Shown: piece by piece, positions 23,273 through 30,195 of the stretch | Layout of the letters: each line of letters opens with the position of its first letter | Position numbering within the stretch: position 1 is the first letter of the stretch | Source of the DNA: an uncultured Collinsella sp. | GTDB taxonomy: Bacteria; Actinomycetota; Coriobacteriia; Coriobacteriales; Coriobacteriaceae | Assembly (NCBI GenBank): GCA_900542825.1 | Contig: UQOY01000016.1 | Location: 1 to 34,608 of the forward strand | Direction: 5' to 3' | Length of the DNA stretch: 34,608 bases | The notes under the pieces: generated by a model | Told to the model about the DNA's origin: nothing | Seen by the model: only the letters and a program-made list of their open reading frames with translations | Databases searched by the model: none | Position numbers and translations under genes: made by a program

Positions 23273-24280
23273 GTGGCGAACGCCATCGATCAGCTCACGG
23301 ACCGCGTGCTCGTGCTCGGCCGCCTCACCATCGTTCGCCGCGCCATTACTGCCGTGGCGGTCACGATTTCCGCCGTTCTCCAGACATTTCTGATCCAGGC
23401 GTTCATTCAGCCCGCCGACCTGCTTCCGAGCGGTCTTACCGGCGTCGCGGTCCTGCTCGATCGCGTTACCTCGCTGGGCGGCGTTCACATCGACATCTCG
23501 CTCGGTATGCTCGCGCTCAACATCCCCGTGGCGCTCCTATGCTGGAGCGGCATTAGCAAGCGCTTTGTCATCTTCTCGATGATGCAGGTTGTGCTCTCAT
23601 CGCTGTTCCTCAACATCTTTCACTTCGCCCCGTTTTTGGGCGACAAGATCATGCTCATCATTTTTGGCGGCGTGGTCTCGGGTCTGGGCGCTGCCATCGC
23701 GCTCAAGTCCGGCGCATCCACCGGCGGCACCGACTTTATCGCGCTGTGGGTTTCCAACCACACGGGCAAGACCATCTGGGGCGTCATCTTTGGTTTCAAC
23801 TGCTTTATCCTGGCGATCTTTGGCTTTATGTTTGGCTGGGATAATGCGGCGTACTCCATCGTGTTCCAGTTTATTTCGACCAAGACCATCGACAGTTTCT
23901 ATCGTCGCTACGACCGCGTGACGCTGCAGATCACAACGCGCAAGGCGGACGAGGTCATGACCGCCTATGTTGACCATTTTCAGCACGGCATTAGCTGCGC
24001 CGAGGTCATCGGCGGATACAGCCGCGAAAAGATGTACCTGCTGCACGCCGTTGTCTCGACCTACGAGAGCCAGGACATTATCAAGCTGGTGTGCGACATT
24101 GATCCCGGTGCCGTGATCAATGTGTTCCACACGCTCAACTTTGTGGGCGGCTGGTGGGGCGGTCATGTCGACGAGCCCATGCCCACGGCCGTACCCGATC
24201 CCGACAAGCCCGCGCGCATGGCCAGCAGGCAGGCGCGCCTCAGTGAGCAGGACAGCCTGCAGCAGGACGACGGCAAGTAG
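23273..24280 (+). CDS. YitT-family membrane protein (DUF161 plus DUF2179)
   Basis: The 335-aa protein has about five to six N-terminal membrane helices (about 22-205; including LQTFLIQAFIQPADLLPSGL and SGASTGGTDFIALW). A cytosolic DUF2179 domain (about 215-300; RVTLQITTRKADEVM) follows, then a hydrophilic tail. YitT proteins are widespread in Firmicutes and Actinobacteria, and their substrate is unknown. The start is GTG 23273, fixed by AAGGAG 6 bases before it. The gene forms its own unit with a terminator on both sides and family-B repeats outside these. Confidence 0.9.
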   Translation: MANAIDQLTDRVLVLGRLTIVRRAITAVAVTISAVLQTFLIQAFIQPADLLPSGLTGVAVLLDRVTSLGGVHIDISLGMLALNIPVALLCWSGISKRFVIFSMMQVVLSSLFLNIFHFAPFLGDKIMLIIFGGVVSGLGAAIALKSGASTGGTDFIALWVSNHTGKTIWGVIFGFNCFILAIFGFMFGWDNAAYSIVFQFISTKTIDSFYRRYDRVTLQITTRKADEVMTAYVDHFQHGISCAEVIGGYSREKMYLLHAVVSTYESQDIIKLVCDIDPGAVINVFHTLNFVGGWWGGHVDEPMPTAVPDPDKPARMASRQARLSEQDSLQQDDGK

Positions 24281-24321
24281 GGTTTGGCATTTTGCCGGTC
24301 CGGCGTAATCCTGTCCGCTTG

Positions 24322-24362
24322 AGCCCCTCGAAAGTCCCGTTGCATTCGAGGGGCTTTCGTTT
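24322..24362 (+). terminator. Rho-independent terminator after the YitT gene
   Basis: AGCCCCTCGAA (24322-24332) and TTCGAGGGGCT (24345-24355) form a perfect 11-bp stem, followed by TTCGTTT. Confidence 0.85.
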
Positions 24363-24411
24363 GCCCAGATAAAACCTACCAAAGTAAACCTGTCCCTTTT
24401 TGGTAGGTGGG
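24360..24411 (-). repeat. Family-B repeat, copy 4 (inverted)
   Basis: It reads TTTGCCCAGATAAAACCTAC, then CAAAGTAAACCTGTCCC and TTTTTGGTAGGTGGG. The arms ACCTACCAAA (24374-24383) and TTTGGTAGGT (24399-24408) pair perfectly and differ from copy 5 by a compensated G-C to A-T change. Confidence 0.9.
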
Positions 24412-24450
24412 GGTGTATCGTTTTATCAATATGAGGTAACATGAAACTAG

Positions 24451-24468
24451 ACGTTATATACGTATTAG
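24451..24468 (+). promoter_or_regulatory. Candidate GntR-2 autoregulatory operator (9-bp direct repeat)
   Basis: ACGTTATAT and ACGTATTAG are adjacent 9-base units, matching those at 18447-18464 (ACGTATAAG, ACGTTATAA) and 17169-17186 (minus strand). The site lies 32 bases before the GntR-2 start. Confidence 0.6.
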
Positions 24469-24500
24469 TAATTTAGCTATTTTGATAAGAGTGATCAGAT

Positions 24501-25220
24501 ATGCCTGCGCCCAAAAATGCACCGCTTTACCAGCAGATTTACGACGAAATCAAGGATGCAATCGAGAAAGGTGTTTATGCACCAAAGGAGCGTATTCCTT
24601 CCGAGCTTGAGCTAGCCGAGCAGTACGAGGTGAGCCGCATTACGGTGCGCCGCGCCGTCGAGGAACTGTGCTCCGATGGCTACCTGGTTAAGCAGCAGGG
24701 CCGTGGCACCTTTGTCTCCACGCCGCACATCAACCGTCAGTTCCACGCCTCGACGCTGCAGACGTTTACCGCGCTGTGTGCCGACAATGGCATGAAGGCG
24801 GGCGCGCATGTGGTCGATCGCCAGATTGTGCCGGCACGTCAAAACGAGATGGAGTTCTTTGGCCTGCAGAAGGACGCGCTGCTGCTGCATATCAAGCGCG
24901 TGCGTACGGCGGACGGCGAGCCCATCTTTGAGGAGAACATCTTTGTGCCCTTTGACGCCTACCGTGAGCTGTTGACGGCTGATCTTGAGGACAAGTCGAT
25001 TTTTGCCGAGGTCGAGCGTGTTGGCGGAACGCCGATTGTCTCGGTTGGCTACCGCACGGTCGAGGCCGTTCGTGCCAATACCGAGCAGGCGGCCGAGTTG
25101 GGCATCGCCCCGCACGATCCGCTGCTCAACCTGCGTGCCGGCTTTACCGGTCCCAACGATGAGCCGGTTTTGCTCGGCAAACAGTACTACGTGGGTAGCC
25201 GCTACGTCATGGTGATGTAA
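24501..25220 (+). CDS. GntR-family regulator, HutC subfamily (GntR-2)
   Basis: The 239-aa protein has the winged helix (about 5-72; IPSELELAEQYEVSRITVRR) and a UTRA domain (about 85-235) ending GSRYVMVM. It is a close paralogue of GntR-3; both share RITVRRA, QQGRGTF, RVRTADG and the GSRYV ending. The likely role is repression of the PTS operon and the EamA gene, since the same 9-base tandem motif precedes those and itself. The ligand may be the phosphorylated PTS substrate, but this is inference. Ribosome site before ATG 24501 is weak (AAGAG). A perfect 12-bp stem-loop follows the stop. Confidence 0.93.
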   Translation: MPAPKNAPLYQQIYDEIKDAIEKGVYAPKERIPSELELAEQYEVSRITVRRAVEELCSDGYLVKQQGRGTFVSTPHINRQFHASTLQTFTALCADNGMKAGAHVVDRQIVPARQNEMEFFGLQKDALLLHIKRVRTADGEPIFEENIFVPFDAYRELLTADLEDKSIFAEVERVGGTPIVSVGYRTVEAVRANTEQAAELGIAPHDPLLNLRAGFTGPNDEPVLLGKQYYVGSRYVMVM

Positions 25221-25248
25221 GTTACGCGGGTTTATCAACCCGCGTAAC
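25221..25248 (+). terminator. Stem-loop directly after GntR-2
   Basis: GTTACGCGGGTT, loop TATC, AACCCGCGTAAC: a perfect 12-bp stem touching the stop codon. No T-run follows, so it could act in mRNA stability or as a weak terminator. Confidence 0.6.
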
Positions 25249-25289
25249 CAGTTGACGCTGCAAGCCCGCCAGAGCGGCAATCTGCAGAA

Positions 25290-25385
25290 TGAGCGTGGAT
25301 AATCTCCCGTTTTTGGTTTGGTGACGGGCTCAAAGTGGGAGATTATCCACGCTCATCCGGAAAGTGTCCAAAAATCCACGCTCGT
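25290..25385 (-). repeat. Family-A repeat locus 1 (before recQ)
   Basis: The palindrome arms TGAGCGTGGATAATCTCCC (25290-25308) and GGGAGATTATCCACGCTCA (25337-25355) are perfect over 19 bases. They are followed by one unit in inverted sense, TCCAAAAATCCACGCTCGT (25367-25385). Relative to loci 2 and 3 the order is reversed, so the locus is in the opposite orientation. Confidence 0.92.
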
Positions 25386-25445
25386 TCCCTTCGGATTGCA
25401 TCGCTCGTGGCCGGCAGCCGTGCGGCATCGGTCCGCGTGGCGGCG

Positions 25446-25451
25446 TATAAT
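25446..25451 (+). promoter_or_regulatory. Candidate -10 box of recQ
   Basis: A perfect TATAAT, 31 bases before the recQ start. No convincing -35 box at 16-18 bases. Confidence 0.5.
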
Positions 25452-25482
25452 CGGCGGCAGATGACTTGGACGTTAGGAAACC

Positions 25483-27465
25483 ATGACCGATAGCATGCAG
25501 CAGATGGCGCTCGACACGCTCGGCGCCTATTTTGGCTACACCTCGTTTCGCCCGGGACAGGACCGCATGGTCGATGCGATCCTTGCCGGTCGCGATGCGC
25601 TGGGTGTTATGCCCACGGGCGCCGGCAAGTCCATTTGCTACCAGGTACCCGCGCTCATGCTGCCTGGTATCACCTTTGTGGTGAGTCCGCTGCTGTCGCT
25701 TATGGAGGATCAGACCCGTGCGTTGCTCGCGGCGGGTGCGCGACCCAGCTATCTCAACTCCAGCCTTACTCCGGCCCAGCAAAACACTGTGCTCAAGCGG
25801 GCACGCGAGGGTCGCTATCAGCTTATGTACGTGGCGCCTGAGCGTCTGCTCGAGCCGCGCTTTTTAGCCTTTGCGCAGGAGGCCGCGGCGGACGGCGGCA
25901 TTGGCGTGCCGCTCGTGGCCATTGACGAGGCCCACTGCGTGAGCCAATGGGGCCAGGATTTCCGCCCCGCCTACCTGCAGATTCGCGAGTTCATCGATTC
26001 CCTGCCGCAGCGCCCCATCGTGGCGGCCTTTACCGCTACGGCGACCGAGCGTGTGCGCGCGGACATTCAGCAGATGCTTGGCCTGCAAAACCCTGCGACG
26101 GTGGTGACGGGCTTCGATCGCAAGAACCTCTACTTTGGCTGCGAGGAGATGGGCGACAAGGCCAAGGCCGCGTGGGTGCGCGACTATGTGATCGCGCATT
26201 CGGGCGAGAGCGGCATCGTGTATTGCTCGACCCGCAAGACGGTCGATGCGCTGGCAGGTGAGCTTGCCGAGGCGCTGGGCTCCAGCGGCATTCGTGTTGG
26301 CCGCTACCATGCCGGCATGGGTAACGACGCCCGCCGCCAAAGCCAGCGCGCCTTTATCGACGACGATATTCAGGTGATGGTTGCCACCAACGCCTTTGGC
26401 ATGGGCATCGACAAGCCCAACGTGCGCTACGTGATCCACAACAACGTGCCCGAGAGCATTGAGGCTTACTATCAGGAGGCGGGCCGCGCCGGTCGCGACG
26501 GCGACCCGGCCAGCTGCCACTTGCTGTGGAACGGCAACGATTTTCGCATGCGTCGCTTTCTGATCAACCGCGGCGATGCTGCCGATGAGGCGCTCGACGA
26601 CGAGCAGCGCGCGTGGGCGCTCCAGAATCGATATCGTCTGCTCAGCCAGATGGAGGGCTACTGCAACACCACCGGCTGTCTGCGCGAATACATGCTGCGC
26701 TACTTTGGCGACGAGGCCGCGGCCGAGCATGCGACCGCGGCCGGTACGGGCAGCGCCGCCACGGACGACGCCGAAGGCTGCGGCAACTGCAGCAACTGCC
26801 TCACGCAGTTCGAGGTCGAGGACGTCACCGATATGGCCCGCGCTGCCGTGCGCTATGTGGCCACGCGTCCCATGCGCTTTGGCAAGTCGCTCATCGCCGA
26901 CGTGCTTCACGGCGGCAACACCGAGCGCATTCGCCAGATGCATCTGGACGAGGACCGCGGCTACGGTGAGCTGTCGAGCGAATCGGTCGGGCGTATCAAG
27001 GACATCATCGGCCAGCTGTGCGGCCGCGGTTATCTGGCTACCTCGCAGGGGCAGTACCCGGTCGTGGGGCTAGGCCCGCGCGCCGGCGAGGTCGAGGACG
27101 AGGCGTTTGCCTTTACCGTTAAGCGTCGCGCGTCCAAGCGCAAGGCCTCGGCCCGCGCCCGCCGTGCGGTGGATCTGCTGCGCGAGGAGGCCGAGCTGGA
27201 TCAGCGCCCGCGCGTGGGCGACGATGCCGAGCTGTTCGAGCGCCTGCGTGCGCTGCGCAAGGAGATTTCGACCGAGCTGGAGATGGCGCCGTACATGGTC
27301 TTTTCCGACAAGGCCCTGCGCGGTCTGTGCCGTCTACGCCCGCAGACGCGCGACGAGCTTGTCCAGGTCAACGGCATTGGCGAGAAAAAGGCCGACGCCT
27401 TTGGCGAGCAGTTTATGGCGGCGATTGAAGAGTTTGAGTCCGAGCATGCACGGAATGGAGCATAA
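25483..27465 (+). CDS. recQ: ATP-dependent DNA helicase RecQ
   Basis: The 660-aa protein carries the RecQ helicase core: FRPGQ (22-26), Walker A MPTGAGKS (43-50), DEAHCVSQWGQDFRP (about 148), TATATERVR, and the C-terminal helicase motifs FGMGIDKPNVRYVIH and YYQEAGRAGRDG. A zinc-binding region follows, with GYCNTTGC near 390 and CGNCSNC near 435. Then come an RQC winged helix and an HRDC domain (about 590-655; VNGIGEKKADAFG). RecQ unwinds DNA in recombination and fork repair. The stop is 2 bases before the GntR-3 start, so the two are translationally coupled. A family-A repeat locus sits just upstream. Confidence 0.97.
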   Translation: MTDSMQQMALDTLGAYFGYTSFRPGQDRMVDAILAGRDALGVMPTGAGKSICYQVPALMLPGITFVVSPLLSLMEDQTRALLAAGARPSYLNSSLTPAQQNTVLKRAREGRYQLMYVAPERLLEPRFLAFAQEAAADGGIGVPLVAIDEAHCVSQWGQDFRPAYLQIREFIDSLPQRPIVAAFTATATERVRADIQQMLGLQNPATVVTGFDRKNLYFGCEEMGDKAKAAWVRDYVIAHSGESGIVYCSTRKTVDALAGELAEALGSSGIRVGRYHAGMGNDARRQSQRAFIDDDIQVMVATNAFGMGIDKPNVRYVIHNNVPESIEAYYQEAGRAGRDGDPASCHLLWNGNDFRMRRFLINRGDAADEALDDEQRAWALQNRYRLLSQMEGYCNTTGCLREYMLRYFGDEAAAEHATAAGTGSAATDDAEGCGNCSNCLTQFEVEDVTDMARAAVRYVATRPMRFGKSLIADVLHGGNTERIRQMHLDEDRGYGELSSESVGRIKDIIGQLCGRGYLATSQGQYPVVGLGPRAGEVEDEAFAFTVKRRASKRKASARARRAVDLLREEAELDQRPRVGDDAELFERLRALRKEISTELEMAPYMVFSDKALRGLCRLRPQTRDELVQVNGIGEKKADAFGEQFMAAIEEFESEHARNGA

Positions 27466-27467
27466 CG

Positions 27468-28223
27468 ATGGCATCCGACGATAAAACCGAGCGCACTGAG
27501 GTGTCCGCCGTGCCACTGTACCAGCAGGTAATGGACGACCTAAAAGGCGAGATCGCGCGTGGCGTGTACGCATCCGGCTCGCGCATTCCTTCCGAGATGG
27601 AGCTCGCGAAGTACTACGGCGTGGGACGCATCACCGTGCGCCGCGCCATCGAGGAGCTGTCGCGCGCGGGGTATCTCAACCGCCAGCAGGGGAGGGGCAC
27701 GTTTGTGTGTGCGCCCAAGCTCAAGCGCAAGATTGTCCAGAAGGGTGACGTTCAGAGCTTTTCCGAGGGTTGCGCTGCCAATGACATGGTAGCCGGAGCA
27801 CGCCTGGTGTCGCGCACGGTGGTCGCGGCGACACGCGAGGACGCGGCGTTTTTTGGGGTGGAACCCGGCTGCGAGCTCATCGTTGTCGAGCGCGTGCGCA
27901 CGGCAGACGGCGTGCCCGTCATGCTCGAGAACAACGCCTTTGTGCTGGCCGACCATCCCTATCTGCAGACGCTTGCCGACAAGGACCTCACGGACAATTC
28001 CATCTTTGCGCTCGTTGCCGAGCATTCGGGCCGCGCGCCGCTCAAGTCCGATCCTTGTACCGTGGAGATTGCGCTTGCCGATGCTCAGGTGGCCTCGCTG
28101 CTGGAGGTGCCGGTCGGCGAACCGCTCTTCTATATGGAGGCGTACTTTACCGATGAGGACGAGCGGCCCTTGCTGCTCGGACGCCAAAAGATCGTGGGCT
28201 CGCGTTACGTGTTCGACATCTAA
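27468..28223 (+). CDS. GntR-family regulator, HutC subfamily (GntR-3)
   Basis: The 251-aa protein has a winged helix (about 13-80; IPSEMELAKYYGVGRITVRR) and a UTRA domain (about 95-248). It is a paralogue of GntR-2. Its start follows the recQ stop after 2 bases (TAACGATG), so it is expressed with recQ. Just downstream, before SIS-3, lie two pairs of 10-base direct repeats (ATAGAACAAT type) that are the obvious operator candidates. It probably represses SIS-3 and perhaps the cyclase gene. The ligand is unknown. Confidence 0.92.
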   Translation: MASDDKTERTEVSAVPLYQQVMDDLKGEIARGVYASGSRIPSEMELAKYYGVGRITVRRAIEELSRAGYLNRQQGRGTFVCAPKLKRKIVQKGDVQSFSEGCAANDMVAGARLVSRTVVAATREDAAFFGVEPGCELIVVERVRTADGVPVMLENNAFVLADHPYLQTLADKDLTDNSIFALVAEHSGRAPLKSDPCTVEIALADAQVASLLEVPVGEPLFYMEAYFTDEDERPLLLGRQKIVGSRYVFDI

Positions 28224-28232
28224 CGTCCACAG

Positions 28233-28252
28233 ATAGAACAATATAGAACAAG
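28233..28252 (+). promoter_or_regulatory. Candidate GntR-3 operator, site 1 (10-bp direct repeat)
   Basis: ATAGAACAAT and ATAGAACAAG lie back to back, 9 bases after the GntR-3 stop. Confidence 0.6.
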
Positions 28253-28294
28253 TTTGGTGAAATGACTTCACGTGCGTCGTCGTGCGTGCTATAA

Positions 28295-28314
28295 ATAGGA
28301 CAACATAGAACGAC
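28295..28314 (+). promoter_or_regulatory. Candidate GntR-3 operator, site 2 (10-bp direct repeat)
   Basis: ATAGGACAAC and ATAGAACGAC lie back to back, 53 bases before the SIS-3 start. The site matches site 1 over the same 20-base layout. A TATAAA sequence (28290-28295) just before it may belong to the promoter. Confidence 0.6.
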
Positions 28315-28367
28315 CGCAGGTAAGAGCTATCGTCGTTCAAAACCGCCACACAAGGAGGAGTATCACC

Positions 28368-29336
28368 ATGAACGCACATGATCTGGTTCAGGAAATTATC
28401 GAGCGCAAGGGCAAGATTGAGAACGTCTTTTGGATCGCCTGCGGCGGTTCGATGATCGACCTGATGCCGGCCAACGAACTGCTCAAGCGCGAGGCCACCA
28501 CGTTTACCTCGACGGTCTACACGGCACGCGAGTTTTGCCTGATGGCCCCCAAGAGTCTTGGCGAGAAGTCACTTGTCATTGCCTGCAGCCACAGCGGCAA
28601 CACGCAGGAGGTCGTCGACGGTTGCGAGATAGCGCTGGCAGCCGGCGCCGAGGTCGTGGCCATGACCGACTGCGAGGGCTCAAAGATCGATAACGGCAAG
28701 TGGACCACCTGGGTCTATCCGTGGGGCGAAGGCGTGCCGCAGGCCGAGGTACCGCAGGGCATCGGCGCTCTGATCGCCGCCGAGCTGCTCGACCAGCAGG
28801 AGGGTTACGAGGCGCTTGCCGACATGTACGCCGGCCTTAAGCAGATGGATGCGCTGTTGCCCGCTGCCCGCGAGAAGGTCAACGCCGAGCTGGGCGATCG
28901 CTTTGCCGAGCTCTGCCAGCAGCATAAGTTCTTCTACATCCTGGGCTCCGGCCCCAACTTTAGCCAGACCTACGCCATGGCCATCTGCTCGCTCATGGAG
29001 ATGCAGTGGCAGCACTGCTGCTACATCCACTCCGGCGAGTACTTCCACGGCCCGTTCGAAGCCACCGAGCCCGGTGTGTTCTACTTTGTACAGCTCGGAT
29101 CGGGCGAGTGCCGCCCCATGGAGGAGCGTGCACTTGCATTCCTCAACACGCACACCGATACAGTCATGGTGCTCGATGCGCTCGAGTACGGCGTGGGCGA
29201 GGTGCCCGCCAGCGTGCGTTCGTACCTGGAGCCGATCTTCTTCTACAACATGAGCTGCGAGCTGCGCGCCGCACGCGGCAAGGTGTTCGACCACAGCTCC
29301 GAGGTTCGTCGATACATGGGCATCGAGCAGTACTAA
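28368..29336 (+). CDS. SIS-domain sugar isomerase/deglycase, FrlB-like (SIS-3)
   Basis: The 322-aa protein has the best canonical SIS phosphate loop of the three (CSHSGNTQEV, about 73-82). The Glu211/His227 pair (EMQW to GEYFHGPFE) has FraB-like spacing. The C-terminus (RRYMGIEQY) differs from the RRYMWKL ending of SIS-1 and SIS-2 and is closer to the RRYYGGLVEY end of E. coli FrlB. AAGGAGGAG precedes ATG 28368. It is probably controlled by GntR-3 and ends at a terminator, so it forms its own unit. No PTS lies beside it; its substrate would come from the central PTS or from elsewhere. Confidence 0.92.
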   Translation: MNAHDLVQEIIERKGKIENVFWIACGGSMIDLMPANELLKREATTFTSTVYTAREFCLMAPKSLGEKSLVIACSHSGNTQEVVDGCEIALAAGAEVVAMTDCEGSKIDNGKWTTWVYPWGEGVPQAEVPQGIGALIAAELLDQQEGYEALADMYAGLKQMDALLPAAREKVNAELGDRFAELCQQHKFFYILGSGPNFSQTYAMAICSLMEMQWQHCCYIHSGEYFHGPFEATEPGVFYFVQLGSGECRPMEERALAFLNTHTDTVMVLDALEYGVGEVPASVRSYLEPIFFYNMSCELRAARGKVFDHSSEVRRYMGIEQY

Positions 29337-29359
29337 TATACCGGGAATAACCTCTCACG

Positions 29360-29393
29360 ACGGGGCTTCTGCCAAGTGCGGGCCCCGTTTTGC
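29360..29393 (+). terminator. Terminator after SIS-3
   Basis: ACGGGGC (29360-29366) and GCCCCGT (29382-29388) pair around a 15-base loop, followed by TTTGC and TTTG. The stem is short but GC-rich. Confidence 0.65.
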
Positions 29394-29421
29394 TTTGCCA
29401 AGAAAGAAATGGGGATTGAAC

Positions 29422-30069
29422 ATGCGCGTGCTTGATTTGACTCACACTATTAGGGAAGACATGCCGGTATTTCCCGGAGCCGATACACCCAAGCTGCTGC
29501 CGGCGAGCACCTACGAGCACGACGGATTTAAAGAGACGCTCATGCAGATGTACACCCATACGGGGACGCATATGGATCCACCGGCGCATCTGTTTGCCGA
29601 CCGCACGACGCTCGATGCGTTTCCGGCAAGCCAGTTTATAGGCAGGGCATTGGTTGTCGATTGCCGCATGCTCGCCGAGGGTGAGGCCATTACTGTGGAG
29701 CAGCTCCGTCCCTATGGCGATAAGGTGACCCAGGCCGAGTTTTTGCTGTTTAACTTGGGTTGGGATAAGCGCTGGGGAACCGAGGCGTACTTTGGCGACT
29801 ATCCTTGCGTGGACGACGAAGTGCTGGAGCTGATCATCAGCGGCGGCTACAAGGGCATCGGCTTCGATGTAATTGGACTCGACCCTATCGCGGACGAAAA
29901 TCTGACACGCCACAAGAAGTTGTTCCGCGCATGCGATATCGTCAACATCGAGAATCTTAAGGACTTGGACTGTTGCGGCGACGATCTGTTCTGGTTTAGC
30001 TGCGCACCGCTCAAAATCGAGGATTGTGACGGCTCGCCCATTCGCGCAATCGCGTGGTTTGAGGATTAA
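29422..30069 (+). CDS. Cyclase-family metal-dependent hydrolase (kynurenine formamidase-like fold)
   Basis: The 215-aa protein shows the cyclase-family metal motif HTGTHMDPPAH (46-56) and the N-terminal LDLTHTIREDMPVFPG. Relatives include kynurenine formamidase (KynB), isatin hydrolase and polyketide cyclases. No other tryptophan-degradation gene is near, so a KynB role is not supported; it may hydrolyse a cyclic amide, formamide or lactone. ATG 29422 was chosen because the family motif starts immediately (MRVLDLTH) and GGGGAT precedes it. It converges on the LDH gene. Confidence 0.87.
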   Translation: MRVLDLTHTIREDMPVFPGADTPKLLPASTYEHDGFKETLMQMYTHTGTHMDPPAHLFADRTTLDAFPASQFIGRALVVDCRMLAEGEAITVEQLRPYGDKVTQAEFLLFNLGWDKRWGTEAYFGDYPCVDDEVLELIISGGYKGIGFDVIGLDPIADENLTRHKKLFRACDIVNIENLKDLDCCGDDLFWFSCAPLKIEDCDGSPIRAIAWFED

Positions 30070-30112
30070 AGCGCCCTGTTTCATCTTCGATTCGCAAACG
30101 TGTTGCATGAGC

Positions 30113-30154
30113 AAAAAAGCGGTCCGCGCCGGAGTATTCCGGCGCGGACCGCTT
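30113..30154 (-). terminator. Terminator of the LDH gene (minus strand)
   Basis: A perfect 17-bp stem, AAGCGGTCCGCGCCGGA (30117-30133) with TCCGGCGCGGACCGCTT (30138-30154), and loop GTAT. The A-run at 30113-30118 gives the U-run for minus-strand transcripts. It may also stop read-through from the cyclase side. Confidence 0.93.
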
Positions 30155-30195
30155 GGTATCGCGCTTAGATTCGCGAGATTGCGGCGATTGACGGC

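Noticed and set aside
29422..30069. Kynurenine formamidase (kynB)
   Set aside because: The fold and metal motif fit, but no other kynurenine-pathway gene is near, so only the general cyclase family is claimed.
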